Below, one piece after another: positions 1-12,653 of a DNA stretch of 64,000 nucleotides. Source of the DNA: Unio delphinus (lineage: Eukaryota > Mollusca > Bivalvia > Unionida > Unionidae); assembly GCA_029339505.1 (NCBI GenBank), contig JAQISU010000057.1, positions 4,002,001 through 4,066,000 of the forward strand. Direction: 5' to 3'. A program made the translations under genes and the position numbers. The number at the start of each line of letters is the position of its first letter. Position 1 is the stretch's first letter. The notes under the pieces were generated by a model, which was not told the origin of the DNA, did no database searches, and saw only the letters and a program-made list of their open reading frames with translations.

Positions 1-1501
<1,501 letters not shown>

Positions 1502-2392
1502 TAGATCATATGTTTTACACCAGTACTGTCCAATCGACATAACGGAAGCAGTTCTATTTGTAGTTTTCCACCATATTCTTGTATATCTTAATGGAAAATT
1601 AATGAATCAATTTTTAATTTTGTAACTGTTTGTTGTAATTCTGGGTATGTTATTACTTTTATAAAGGTAAAATAATGACACATTTCTTTCTCTTATTAAT
1701 GGCAAACTCTGTGTCTTCTGTTTAGGTTTCTTCCACTTACAAGAGCTGGTTGGATGGAGAATATTGCATTAAGAATAATGAAAAGGCGTTTAACCTTTTA
1801 AAGTCCCGAATTAATAAAGAATCTCAATAACTTGATAGGCCACCGTGTTAACTGCGTTAGCTGCAGATGCACTTAATTCTATGGTGGGAATTAAACATAA
1901 CACAGTCCAAGTAATATGTTTATATTTAGAACTATATGTGTTGGGAAGCGCCTTCTACTAAAGTTAACAGACAACAGACCAAATATTACCAGATAAAATA
2001 ATATAATATGTTTCGAATTGAAAGTGTGGTTGTTAATCATATTGAAAATTGAGATATTTGCGTATCACAATAGCCAGTTGCAATGCAAGTCTTCACTTTA
2101 GCAGTAGAGAGGGTGAATGTGACAACTTTTTTAGAGGCATCTTTTTGGCAAACCAAGGCCAATATGCTTAACAGGTTCTCGTTTTCGTGTTGCTGGAAAC
2201 TCAATTACATTCATGTTATTATAAATAAATTATGTTTCTATATTGTATGAAATGCAAGACACGTACTAGCACAAACGACTTAACAACAATTACAACAAAA
2301 AAAAAAAATAGATCAGCACTTGCCTGGTAAGTGTGTACAATGCGGTACAATGAAATATAGATTTATTTCTATAAAAACGGGCGATGATTTAA
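1502..2392. other. Non-coding stretch with a lone MITE-like end
   Basis: No gene is visible. At about 2098-2118 a sequence very like the terminal repeat of the MITE at 21848-22081 follows a TA (GCAGTAGAGAGGGTG here, GCAGCAGAGAGGGTG there), but no matching opposite end was found nearby. An A-run lies at about 2297-2308. Confidence 0.4.
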
Positions 2393-2752
2393 AAAAGACG
2401 AGGAGGTGTTATTGCAGCAAAATTGACAAAACTCCAAGGGACTCCATGGGCGAAATATCCAGGAGAAAAACATCTTCCAGGATATAATTACTGCGGCCCT
2501 GGAACTAGACTCGATATCCGACTTGATAGCCAAGACCAACCAGGACCAAGAGAATATCCGATACACGCTATTGATAAGGCGTGTATTGCTCATGCTTATT
2601 AAAGTAGGAATCTGCAACATAGACATCTAGCGGATGTGAATTTGATTCACGCGTTAAATTTTATTAATGATAAATCTTTCTAGGAATCATTAGCTAGCTG
2701 GTTAATCAAAACCGCGATGAAGGGTAAATTAGTGCTAGATGCTGGTAATTAA
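2393..2752 (+). pseudogene. Phospholipase A2-like domain protein remnant (Polinton/adintovirus type)
   Basis: One reading frame runs from about 2393 to the TAA at 2750 and is broken by in-frame stops at 2600 and 2681. It holds the PLA2 calcium-loop signature LPGYNYCGPGTRLD, then an IDKAC-IAHAY segment where the family has the His-Asp catalytic helix, then RHLADVNLI. In parvovirus VP1 and in many Polinton/adintovirus-like elements this fold is a virion phospholipase thought to help breach membranes during entry. Here the expected HD pair reads HA and is followed by a stop, so no activity is expected. An integrase start lies only a few bases downstream on the same strand, which fits an element of that class. 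The family call rests on motif recognition only. Confidence 0.72.
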
Positions 2753-2759
2753 TATTATT

Positions 2760-2924
2760 ATGGAATCTATTTATTATTCCCCAAGATGGTATTGGAAGGG
2801 TAAATTAGCTATTAGTAAACTCGCCGAAGCAGCAAAGGTCAAGGAAGTTACTACAGCAAATTGGTTATCAAGACAGGCAATGTGGCAGATTTATCTACCA
2901 CCGCCTAAACTTTGCTCATTTTGA
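2760..2924 (+). pseudogene. N-terminal fragment of Polinton/adintovirus-type integrase
   Basis: The ATG at 2760 opens a frame beginning ESIYYSPRWYWKG and continuing to QAMWQIYLPPP before a stop at 2922-2924. This is the characteristic N-terminal segment, ahead of the rve catalytic core, of retroviral-like integrases in Maverick/Polinton and adintovirus elements. It directs element insertion into host DNA. The DDE core that should follow is not recognisable downstream, so the copy is truncated or decayed beyond reading. It starts eight bases after the PLA2-like frame ends. An upstream in-frame ATG at 2739 is possible but adds no family-like residues. Confidence 0.75.
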
Positions 2925-3331
2925 TGTCAATACGGGAAGGAATATTTCGAATATAAGAGATTTCGTGAATGGGTTGTAAGATTACCAAGTGTGATAGCTG
3001 TATTAAAGGCATACAACCTAAGTAAAAGCGAATGAAATCATTTATTTCTTTTTTCAGTTCATAATTACTTACTTAGTTGAATATTTACGATTTAGGCTGT
3101 TACCGAGGACGAAATCAGGCTAGTATCGGAAATTTTGTGATGAAATACGCGATTCTTAATTATTGTCTGGCAGACGAAAATTCGCTGTCGCTATATTCGT
3201 GTAACCTTAGTTGACCTCTCCCAAAGATTAAGAATTTTAGCCATGCGCAAACGAGTGTTTACAAAAATAATGACCGAAGCCGGTAGATCAAAGCGAAACT
3301 TAGCTTATATATTCTGAAAGGGAAATAAAAA
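2925..3331. other. Non-coding stretch after the integrase fragment
   Basis: No frame here continues the integrase catalytic core and no other gene is recognised. The base composition is less AT-rich than the flanks, which may mean decayed element sequence. Confidence 0.35.
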
Positions 3332-3460
3332 GAAGCTCTCTTGACAAATTATGGCAGCACACGCATATGTATTGGTGACCAGCATAAACGATGGAATAAA
3401 CTGAAGTCCACTTTGAGCCTGAAAACTAATCCAGAGGTCGCCAAATTCTTGCTGGATAGG
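3332..3460 (+). CDS. Possible coding exon with a splice donor, unknown gene
   Basis: An open frame enters after a TAA near 3329 and runs into a good 5' splice site (GTGAGT, from 3461). It ends in KTNPEVAKFLLD. A RW-x-LK-x-(10)-VAKFLLD segment like this occurs, as I recall, in lineage-expanded invertebrate proteins of unknown function. No polypyrimidine-rich acceptor was identified upstream, so the left border is a guess and it could be a relic exon. No partner exon was located. Confidence 0.35.
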
Positions 3461-3844
3461 TGAGTCTCAATTATGCATTGAACAGTCAAGTTTTTATATC
3501 GCCATTTGATTTCTGTATAGTTAAATGTTTATCAAAACTCTTAAGAAAACATGTGTTATATAAACTGGCATTATACCATGTAGCATAAAATATAATGTTA
3601 CAGCCCTGCAACAATATCGTTGAAACCCGCATGTAAACCACGAAATATAGTGCTGCTGTTTTTTAGGCTACCAAGGGGGAAATTGATGATCATCATTTTC
3701 GCACACAACCAAAATACTTTATTTAGAGGCAAGCAGTCAATTTAATGGTGATGACTGTAAAGGAAAGTAATGCAATACAGTTAAGTATATTGTATGCATA
3801 CTATTATTTGCAAAGTATATATAATTATTGTCTACTGAAACATT

Positions 3845-5289
3845 TTGTTTTTGACAGTGGTGAAGAAGTCTTCATAATTTCCTACTTTGTGCCTGATTGT
3901 ATTACTCACATCTTCATTTGTGATGTGGTCCGTGAAAGAGATGCCAAAGATGGTTCTGTAGCATCTCATTTCAATTGCCTGGATTCTTCGTTGTAATTCT
4001 GAGGTCAGGGTTCATGCCTCACATGAATACAGAAAGTTTGAGATGACTAGTGCTCTCAAAAGTCTGATTTTAGTTTTCAGATAGATATTCTTGTCTCTCC
4101 AGATGGGTCTTAGCTTTGACATAGCTGCCGTTGTTTGCGCTGCTTGTGATAAAATTTCCTTTCCTCTGACTTTAATCTTGCTTGAGAATTGATTACCACT
4201 ATTTGTCATCAGCATTGTCTTCTCGGCGCTTATCTCCATGTCAAATTTGGAAGATGTTTCATCTAGGTTCTTCACTAAGGTGGCAAGCTTATCTTCACTG
4301 CCTGCCAACTCATCAATATCGTCTGTAAAGCGTAGGTTAGTGATTTTACGCCCTCCAATACTGACAGTCCCAGAGTGATGTTCCACAGCTTCACTCATGA
4401 TACGCTCTAAGTAGATGGTGATAAGCGTGGGTGACTGGAGAAAGCCTTGTCGTACTCCAACTGTTGTCTTGAACCAGTCCCCCACTGAACCTTGAGCAAT
4501 TACTGCACTGGTAGCCTTGGCGTATAGCTGCTTGATGGTGTTGGTCAACGTTTGACCCATGTTGTACTTCTTCATTGTGGCCCACAATTCCTCATGCCAC
4601 ACTCTGTCAAAAGCCGTTTGAAATCTATGAACGAATAGATGTATTGTTGATGTTGTGAGTACTTTTCACACAGAACCCTAAGATTGAATATTTGCTCTGT
4701 TGTGCTTCTTCCACTCCGGAACCCTGCCTGTTCTTAAGCGATTATTTCTTCTACTTGTGGGTTCAGTCTGTTCAAGATGATCTTCAACATCACCTTACTA
4801 GCATGGCTGATCAAACTGATAGTTCTGTAATTTTGGCACAGTTGGAGATTGCCATTTTGGGGAGTGTTATAATCAGCGACTGGGTCCACTGTGTTGGCCA
4901 TTCGCCTGTCCGCCAGATCTTGTTGCAGATTTTTTTAGTAGCTCTATCACTGATTCCCCACCATTCTTGATAAGTTCAGCTGGGATGTTGTCTACTCCAG
5001 CTCTCTTCCCATTCTTCAGTACTCTTATTGCTAACTCCACTTCTTTGAGAGTGGGTAAATCATCATCATTTGTGGAGTTTGGAACTTCAAGCACCTCTGG
5101 GTCTCTTGTGGACGGATGATTGTAGATTTCTTTACAATACTCAGTCCATCTTTCTGCAATGTCACTTGCTTCTGTGAGGCATTTTCCATTTCCATTTGAA
5201 TTATACTGACTCTTGGTTGTTTCTGTCTGGTGAGGTCTTCCACTTATGTATGAATTTTCATGAAAATGAATTACATCAGAAAACAGCAC
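3845..5289 (-). pseudogene. LINE reverse transcriptase, truncated and frameshifted (RTE/endonuclease-RT type)
   Basis: Read leftward, the first part (5289-4873) contains ERWTEYCKEIYNHPS and GVDNIPAELIKNGG, the usual pre-RT linker and finger region of metazoan RTE-like LINEs. Later frames give TAFDRVWHEE, VGVRQGFLQSPTL and FTDDIDELAG; the catalytic FADD box here reads FTDD. The thumb and C-terminal part (LTSELQRRIQAIEMRCYRT, then GNYEDFFTTVK) runs on to about 3845. At least three frameshifts and several stops are visible and the endonuclease half is missing, so this is a dead 5'-truncated copy. It would have copied its own RNA into DNA at a nicked target. Confidence 0.88.
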
Positions 5290-5619
5290 TGAGCTTAGTA
5301 TTGTCCCATATTTTTGACCTACATTAGTAAATATTTAGGCTAACTCGTCTAATACAAAATATTTAGACTTTGTTTTAAATAAATTATATATTTTACTGAA
5401 CTTATTTTCCAATTGTTTAAGAATGCAATGTATATGAAGTTGTTTATCTCTGATGCAACGATGTCTGCCATTACTGGTTCACGTAAGGTTTCAAACTGAT
5501 TTTACAAAGAAAATAATGCTGTTAAATTATCCGTTTTTAAAAAAAGGAAATAAATTAAACATGATTTTCACCAATTATATGTGTTAACAGCAAATTATTA
5601 TTTACAAAATGGTGTTGAC
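5290..5619. other. AT-rich non-coding stretch
   Basis: Nothing recognisable lies between the LINE and the SINE-like element. Confidence 0.5.
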
Positions 5620-5860
5620 CGTTCCAGTGGCCGAGTTGTAAGAGTAGCCACCTCGGATGCGAGAGGTTGTGGAGGCCTAGATCAACGGCCAAGTCATACC
5701 AAAGACATAAAAATGGTATTAACAGCTGCCTCATTTGGTGCTCAGCATTAAGAGGCTAGTGTATGGACTGGCTGGTCTACTGGTCACATGCTACACGTCT
5801 GCGGCATGATGCCTCAGCGCTAGACATCACTATAAACTGCTACACCAAATATCATAGCAA
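5620..5860 (+). mobile_element. tRNA-derived SINE-like element
   Basis: A GC-richer island starts with a tRNA-like head (AGTGGCCGAGTTGTAAGAG resembles an A box, and a degenerate B-box-like stretch follows about 45 bases later). The body has TCATTTGGTGCTCAGCATTA and AGAGGCTAGTGTATGGAC, typical of SINE bodies I associate with molluscs. It ends around GACATCACTATAAACTGC. Target-site duplications were not found, so the borders are approximate. Confidence 0.55.
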
Positions 5861-6263
5861 TATGACTGAAAAATTGTTCAAGGTATGTTAAAAATTCAAA
5901 TAACACATTGTTACAATTTTGAAATAGAATTTGGTATATTTTAATCAGAGTACAGTAGACCCAATTTCTGCTGCAAACAGGGTTAATGGTCAGTTAGCAA
6001 TTAAAACACCTCCCGTGAATGTACAATAGTTTGTTTGTCTGCGTGGCGTAATTGGTACCAGCACTGCATAAATACATTTTGCCATGGGTTACAACACTGC
6101 CAGAACTTAATGGGTACATCAAGGAAGGTATAAACTACAACCAGTCATTTTACGTCTGAAAAATCAAGAGGGCAAAGTCTCTTCGCCTGGTAGCATGAAC
6201 CCTGCATTCTTGAATTTGATATGTATATCTGAGCCAGTTTTGTCTTGTACTTTGGAGTACTTG
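5861..6263. other. Non-coding stretch
   Basis: No gene seen. GGCGTAATTGGTACCAGC near 6045 loosely recalls a tRNA A box but has no foldable tRNA around it. Confidence 0.4.
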
Positions 6264-6273
6264 TGTGTGTGTG

Positions 6274-6304
<31 letters not shown>

Positions 6305-6315
6305 CTGTGTGTGTA
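6264..6315. repeat. (GT)n microsatellite
   Basis: A GT dinucleotide array with one GC and one CT interruption, followed by a short GTGAGAGTGAG tail. Confidence 0.95.
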
Positions 6316-7799
6316 TGTGAGAGTGAGTACCTAGCTACCATAATTATAAAAGAAATGCAGTAGAAAAGATACATGCGGGGCTTAATTTCAATATTTGTTT
6401 CTGTTCAGTAGTTTGTTTAGACGATGTACTAAAGTTTGGCATTGAGTAAATGGCAATCACTTGTGTCAAAAGCGTAGAAATCAAGCATAGGATAATAAAA
6501 CATCAATGTAATTTCTATAGAACTGTCTAGTATTTTGGACTGGGATGGCTGTAATCAATCTTTTGTAGTAATGGTACACTAGTTTCTCATATAAAAGTCT
6601 CTGGAAGACAAAGAAAAAAGAAGAACGGAGGCTTAAGTTAGATGGACTGGAGGGAATTGGACTACCAGTCCAGAGAAAGATTATACAGATGAGTAGGAAC
6701 ACAGGACAGAAGGAAAATCTATTACACTAAGTCAGATGATAAAATCGGCCATCACTTGGTCGAGTTAAAGACGAGTGATAGGGTTTTAATTTGAATTTCA
6801 TTTGAGAGATGACTGTTATTTAATGATAGGGTATTCATTAATATAAATGTCGGCACCAATGACTGGGGGCTCTGAGCATTGCATTTCTCTATCTTCAATT
6901 CCTCACAAAAACGAGCTTGAAGGGGGGGGTGCTTTTGTAATAATTTAAATAATATTGGAAGCACCACACCCAACCTAAATAACACGGAAAACCTCTATAT
7001 ATGCCATAATTATTTTTAGATGATATCCTTCAGTTTTTTATGCCTGACTGTACTCTTGAATTAAAGTTATGTCTGTACTTACATAAGTTTAGTACATTTC
7101 ATAATATATAACAGTTAGTTTTACAGTGTATGCAGTAGTGTACATTCATCTGGTTATTCATATAAAGGGTATAATTAGTTATATGTAAATGAACACATTT
7201 TGAAAAACTGAAAATTTAATGCTTTAATTTGGTGTCAAGTATATTAGATTTAGTTGTAAAATGACGGCTGATGATGCATATATGTGATATAAACATTCAA
7301 GGTTGCTTTTGATGAACTACTAGTTTAGTCGTAAAAACCTTATTCTGTTTCCAGAGCCATTTTGTTTTACATGTAATTGAAATTTATAAGCAGTAACTGG
7401 ATAGAATAGTATCCTAGTGTTTGTACTTCTGTTGATATCTACAAGCCGATCTGTATTAACGAAACACTGCAACAAGTTTTGCTTTCTGAACTCAATATGA
7501 ATATGCGTTATTTATCAATTAACTTAATGTGTATATGCACGATTAAAATCGTGTTCACCTGTGTACTTTTATTCTTTACATCCTTTGCATCCCAAGACAA
7601 TGCTAGTCAAACTTCAATTCGTCCTATGTTTTTAATAAATAGTCTGCTCACAGTTACTTTCAAAACATAGCCATATATATAATCATTCTTTAGTAGATAG
7701 GTAGCTAAACAAATGTTTTACAAAACTTGTTCATGCAAAATAAAAATGACATGCTACAAAAGAAATGCTTTATACAGCTTAAAGTCAGCATAGATTATA
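6316..7799. other. Non-coding stretch
   Basis: No gene supported. It contains a G8 run near 6921 and several short AT-rich frames with no recognisable motif. Confidence 0.5.
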
Positions 7800-8062
7800 T
7801 TATTCAGACATCATATCATTGGATAGATCACCCAAGTCTTCCGTGAGTACAGCCATGGTTCTGGCCAAAATTATTTATCCATTATACGCCATACACAACA
7901 GCTTCGAATGACACGTCTGTTGCCATTACCTAGGTATTCGTTAAGTCCATAAAAAAACTGCCTATTAGCAGTATGCCTTTTCCGCCGGTTGTAATCATTA
8001 TCTTTTTCTGATGCCAGGACATCTTGCATATACCTCTGTGCAACAAGGAGCACGACTTAATC
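7800..8062 (-). pseudogene. P2X7 C-terminal-like zinc domain fragment (P2RX7_C type)
   Basis: The frame 8053-7871 contains ANRQFFYGLNEYLGNG followed by NRRVIRSCCVWRI, the core of the P2X7 intracellular C-terminal domain, which occurs as a stand-alone domain in many invertebrate proteins (usual form: LG-x-GNRR-x-(2)-PSC-x-VW-x-IRD-x-FP). The segment continues past a stop into a PEPW motif, where the family has a P-[ED]-P motif, in a second frame. The Pro before the SC pair is Arg here, and the stop falls directly after the MDK that replaces RD. A processed or decayed gene copy is most likely; no splice sites were recognised. Confidence 0.6.
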
Positions 8063-9448
8063 TAAAACAACCAGGTCGTAGTCCTGTAGAATTTTTTTAA
8101 AAATTGTCAGTTAAAAAAATTCCAAATAAAATAAATGCATTAAATGGAAAATATTAATTTTTGTGTTATGCAATGAAGCAAACGTGTATATATACAAACA
8201 AATGCCCAAATCACATCGACTATCGGATACGTGAGTCTCATATGGTAATAACGGTTCTGATTACAATGATACAAATTATCATATGTTTAGTTGGTTTATC
8301 TTACAACGTAACACAACCTCACAAACACGACACGTAAACTCTTTCAAGAATGGCTCCTTAAAGGAACCCCTTATTGTCAGGATACTCCATCATATTGACT
8401 TTTTCGCCTACTTCTTGTAATTTATCATATATAACGAGAAATCTATAAGCAATGCATATATTGTGGGTGACTATGAAGAACTAAGGAGAAGGACAGAGGA
8501 AGAAATACGAAGAAGGAGGCAATAATTACATCAAAAGAGAAACATATGCTTACCTCGACTTCCATATTTGTTGACGCGCGTCACGTGACACTGCGACTTA
8601 GGAGAAAATCGATAAATTCCGTGTTTAAATAATTAATTAGCAATCCGTACATAAAATAATTATATTTTCATTGATTAACCTTACAGTTGTACATTTTTTG
8701 AAACTTAATGACCAGTAATTACACATTATTTCTACCATACTTTTCATAATATCATACATTTGCAAGAACAAATATGTCGAAAATCTTAGGTTGCATGCCT
8801 TTAAATAATGCAGTTACTCAAACAATAAATATGAAACCTAATAACGCGATCCAAAAAAGACATTGAACCTTTACCCGTTTTACAAAATGATTTTTCAAAA
8901 GAAAAAATACTCGGTAATGTGTAAGATATTTATATGAACCAGGTGAACTTGAAGGTGGTAAAAAAAGAGCTACTGAACCTATCTGGAGTGTTACCACATA
9001 CAATATATCTAACATAACAAGATCAACGTGTCGACCCGCAATCTATAGATTAGATTCAACTGCTTTACAGCGTGGACACGTGAACAGTTGCAAGTGATAC
9101 CCGAGGATACACAATTACCGCCACGATCACTTAACAATCACCTCTGATTCTGTTACACTCTAGACAGGTCAACATCACATTTTCTCGTGCATTACCAAGA
9201 CTGCTATTTTGTCTGTCTGCGGTAAATTGTCGAGAATATGTATCCGAATACTGCCATAGCATTATACAATTACAGCTCGCACAGTGATTATTCTGTTGTT
9301 GTTTTAGCATCGTTATAAATCCAACTTCAATATAAATTCTCTATTATATTTTCTTTTGTCACTTTGTTTATAACCAGCAAGTTTGTTTCTTATTATATCA
9401 TTGCTGACAATATCGATGATGGTAGTGTCACTAGAATCTAAAACGACT
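8063..9448. other. Non-coding stretch left of the viral element
   Basis: No gene was recognised and no terminal inverted repeat matching the right side of the viral element (about 21.1-21.9 kb) was seen by eye. Any left end of that element should lie here or just inside. Confidence 0.45.
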
Positions 9449-10456
9449 CTAAGAAAGTTGATTTATTCTTCTAACTCGTGCCACTACGAGATAAATTAAA
9501 TTCGACTACTCGATACGATCATCTACTATCCAAATGATTGTATCAGAGATGGTTAACCCTCGAGATGAGTGTATCGTCATTGCGTATCGTAGCGCCCAGG
9601 GAGATTTGTCAACGCGCAATTAATCTTCAACAACACTGATATCGACCAAAACAATATCATTTAACACGATAGTTTCTTTATCTGTTTTCCCAGGAATATC
9701 AACTTCGATATTTTGTTTTCGTGTATCTGCTGGTCTATAACATAACGGCACTGGAAGTGTTACGAATATGTCTTTATGTAATTGAAACAACCGCTTTTGA
9801 TGTGTGTCTCTGACTATCTTCCTACTTGCCACAATCAAATCGTTTGGTCTCAACGCTTCCCAGAAATCATTTAAGGAGGTTTCTGAAATAATTGTACGTG
9901 TTATTGCACATTTAATTTTATCCGTTGCAATCTGATTATTTTTGGAACTCGCTTAATTCAGGATCAGGCGCTCTATGATCAGTAATAATGTCTTCAGAAT
10001 AATCTACAAATTGCTTCAGCCAATCATGCGGAGATAAATTGACAAATGATGGCGGTTGACAACCATCGCCACACATTATCACAGCTATATTTTGTTAGTA
10101 AGAGGCAATCAAGAAACATTTTTAATATATCCAACAACACTACATATCTCATCCCAAACCATGATGTTTGGAATATATTTCTCACCCATTGGAGCAGGTT
10201 CAGGAGTCCATGCGTCACCCTTATACCGAAAGAAACTCTGATAAGTGCAGGAATCAACTCCTCGTTGTTTCATCTCTCTGGCAGGTCTGTGTGTGGGTGT
10301 TAGCAAAATCATGTCTGACTTCTCCCGAAATAATTCGATCACTCTTCTTGATTTTCCAAACCCGCTGCATCCGTTCAAGTAAACGGTTTTATATCTTCTT
10401 ACTAGATCGAAGATAGATGGCGCTGACGATATTTCTGATAGTTGATTATTTTTCAT
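9449..10456 (-). pseudogene. SF1 helicase of the viral element, decayed
   Basis: The gene starts at the ATG at 10456. The first frame has a Walker A box at residues 29-36 (GCSGFGKS), the motif Ia-like LLTPTHRP at about 51-58 and a DE Walker B (NIMVWDEICSV), then breaks near 10110. Motif III (CGDGCQPP) is in a second frame at about 10068-10045. The C-terminal half is in a further frame from about 9930, crosses an in-frame TAA at 9622, and carries motif V (YAMTIHSSRGLT) and motif VI (YLVVARVRR) before the stop at 9449. All SF1 landmarks of a Pif1/RecD-like 5'-3' helicase are therefore present in order, in about 330 codons. It would unwind viral DNA with the adjacent polymerase. At least two frameshifts and two in-frame stops make it inactive. 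SF1 helicases are not standard in Polintons or adintoviruses. Confidence 0.85.
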
Positions 10457-10469
10457 GTAATGATATGCA

Positions 10470-10497
10470 ACCGTAACAACCGTAACCGTAACCGTGA
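10470..10497. repeat. Short (CCGTAA)n-like tandem repeat
   Basis: About four imperfect copies of ACCGTA just upstream of the helicase start. It reads as VTV repeats in the frame leading into the helicase ATG, but is more simply explained as a small expansion in the gap between polymerase and helicase. Confidence 0.6.
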
Positions 10498-10603
10498 CTC
10501 AGAATAAAAATACAATATACAATATTTCCTGTTATATTATCCATGATCCCCAACTCGCATCAGAATTTGTAAAACGAGCTATTGCTTCTTTATAATATAT
10601 ATA

Positions 10604-10645
10604 TAAGGAGGTTTCTGAAATAATTATAAATTGACAAATGATGGC
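10604..10645. repeat. Two-part copy of helicase-gene sequence (templated patch)
   Basis: Bases 10604-10625 are identical to 9872-9893 and bases 10626-10645 are identical to 10034-10053. Two exact 22- and 20-base pieces from the helicase gene are thus joined head to tail beside the TA tract, at the point where the polymerase frame is lost. The orientation is unchanged. This looks like filler DNA copied during repair of a break. Confidence 0.9.
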
Positions 10646-10660
10646 ATATATATATATATG

Positions 10661-10714
<54 letters not shown>
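10646..10714. repeat. (TA)n microsatellite inside the polymerase remnant
   Basis: A TA array with TGTA and TAAA interruptions. It immediately follows the polymerase TDS motif when read on the minus strand and replaces the coding sequence beyond it. Confidence 0.95.
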
Positions 10715-10718
<4 letters not shown>

Positions 10719-11583
10719 ATCCGTGGCGACTCTTACTGCGGTGTCAGGAAATCTATTTATCATCGATTGCAGGTTAATATAAACATAAGCCAGCATAGAC
10801 AATCTTAGATGATTATATTGAGGAGATTCGCAATCGATGTCGCTAACAATAGTTCCCAACTTTGTTCCATTAGACAAGTAAGCATTGTAACGACTGACAT
10901 TGTATTGTTTGCTGTTGCATCTGCGATTATAAAATCATATTCAGCATCATATAGAATTATTCGTAAATAATGCCGCTTGTGATAATATGCTATGTCTTGG
11001 GTGAATTTACCGATTGTTCGTCTACCGAGATCTTTTGCATTTTTAGCATTGATTTAAAACATCTCCTCGAATCGTGTAACATGGTTGTCTTTGTCGAGAT
11101 CAGGAAAAGTTTCCTTGTAATTGTTAATAATCTTATCAAGACTATCAGGTTGTGGTAACCAAATCTCAGTTTGTGCGTGCCTCACAGACAATCACCGATA
11201 TCAGTATTTTACAATCAATCATATACCGTAATAACACTATTGGTGACCAGGTGTTTCAGATATATGTCTACCAAACCAACATAACAAATCGGATGAAGTT
11301 ATTTAGCGAATTCAAATGATACCACACGAGCGAATCCGGTTAGATCAAAATTGGGTAGTGGTCCATCTATAGCCATTGGCATCATCTTGTGTGTGGGATG
11401 TCCAAATTGTTTAAAATTCCCAACACATTAACCATACCCGAAGAAACTTCCTGGATAACACGCAATCATATCAACCGAAATAACATTTTTAGAATTATAT
11501 TTGGTATTCCACAATCCGCCGTGTCTATTTGCTGCACAACTAGCTTGAACATCTGAGAGAAATTCAAATCGTGTTGGCTTCCA

Positions 11584-11587
<4 letters not shown>

Positions 11588-11673
<86 letters not shown>
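11588..11673. repeat. (CT)n microsatellite inside the polymerase remnant
   Basis: About 86 bases of CT with two CTAT interruptions. On the minus strand it reads Arg-Glu/Arg-Asp without breaking the frame, so a 151-codon open frame survives across it even though it is an insertion relative to any polymerase. Confidence 0.95.
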
Positions 11674-11676
<3 letters not shown>

Positions 11677-12653
11677 CGATCGAAATAAGCTGCAACTGAC
11701 GGGACCGTAAACAGACAATTTCTCAGCGAGTTTTCTCATTTGTTCCTGAAGAGATTCCGTACGATATATTTCACTCTTAGGTCTTACAAATTGGTCGAAT
11801 TTACCGTCTTCATCTTTCAAACTCTGCAATAACCACAATGATACAGGATCGTTTTGACTTAACTCGTACATAAAATCAAACAAATTCTCCGTGTAGTATT
11901 TTACGGTTCTATCTCGTATAAATATTGTTACTGAGTTAATATTTTTTTCCTATAATAGTTATCCTGTTATAGTTGATACGGTTATTAGGAATCTTAATAC
12001 TTTTTCTTGTAGCTCCATATTCCTTGACTGATAGAGCCCTAATCGTTTATCTTGCTATGTTTTACCTCTGTCAGACCGTTTCCACTCATCGCATTTGTAA
12101 AATGCTCTATTACTCGCTAAGCGACACTGTTTATTCTTGACTCCGTCAACGGTGACAGTTTCATAGGTTAAATTCTCAACACTTGGCTTTTCATTTATCG
12201 GATAAATTCCACATGAAATATACAGGATACGCAAGCTCGTAATACTGTAGGTCAATTCCGGTCAATATCCCTGCTTTGGAATCCTGACTCACAATGACGG
12301 TTTTTTTCTTCTTTTGAGGATAGGGTCGTATTATCATGAATAATCCAATTTCCTGTTTCTGTTAGTGTGATATATTTTACTCTGATAAAATACTTTTGAT
12401 GTTTAAAATGCGCTATTATACTTGCTGCTCGTTTATTATTCATTGTAGCATCAACACCACCATCGATTCGTAATGTTGACCAGGAGTGAGATGCACCATC
12501 GCTTTTAAATTCGTTAATATCATCATACCTTTGATCCATTATGCTTTCATCACTCACTAGACCCTTCTTTGGTGCATCTACAGGGATTATATCGAGATTA
12601 AATTTATAGGTTTTGGTGTGTTTGATTTTGGATAATCTCTCAAATTAGTACAT

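Larger units (their letters stand above)
10646..12653 (-). pseudogene. Family B DNA polymerase of the viral element, decayed
   Basis: The start is probably the ATG at 12653, followed by a stop at codon 3 and then a good coding frame to about 12252. Another frame (about 11883-11428) carries the palm motif A: SVDMIACYPGSFFGYG, with the Asp and the YP of the D-x2-SLYP box. GRRTIGKFTQ near 11010 matches the fingers/motif B region. The frame starting near 10877 reaches RVATDSLYI, the motif C (DTDS) with Ala for the first Asp. Sequence past motif C (thumb) is lost at the TA tract and patch. A CT/GA array (11588-11673) sits inside the coding part, in frame as Arg-Glu repeats. The enzyme would have copied the viral genome; family members in such elements are usually protein-primed. 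At least three frameshifts and several stops are visible. Confidence 0.85.

Noticed and set aside
6045..6115. Possible tRNA gene or SINE head
   Set aside because: A-box-like string only; no cloverleaf or proper B box.
8063..9448. Search for a terminal inverted repeat of the viral element matching 21.1-21.9 kb
   Set aside because: No convincing inverted match was seen by eye; needs a self-alignment.
10024..10416. Overlapping frames on both strands over the helicase gene
   Set aside because: Only the leftward frames carry helicase motifs; the others are shadows.
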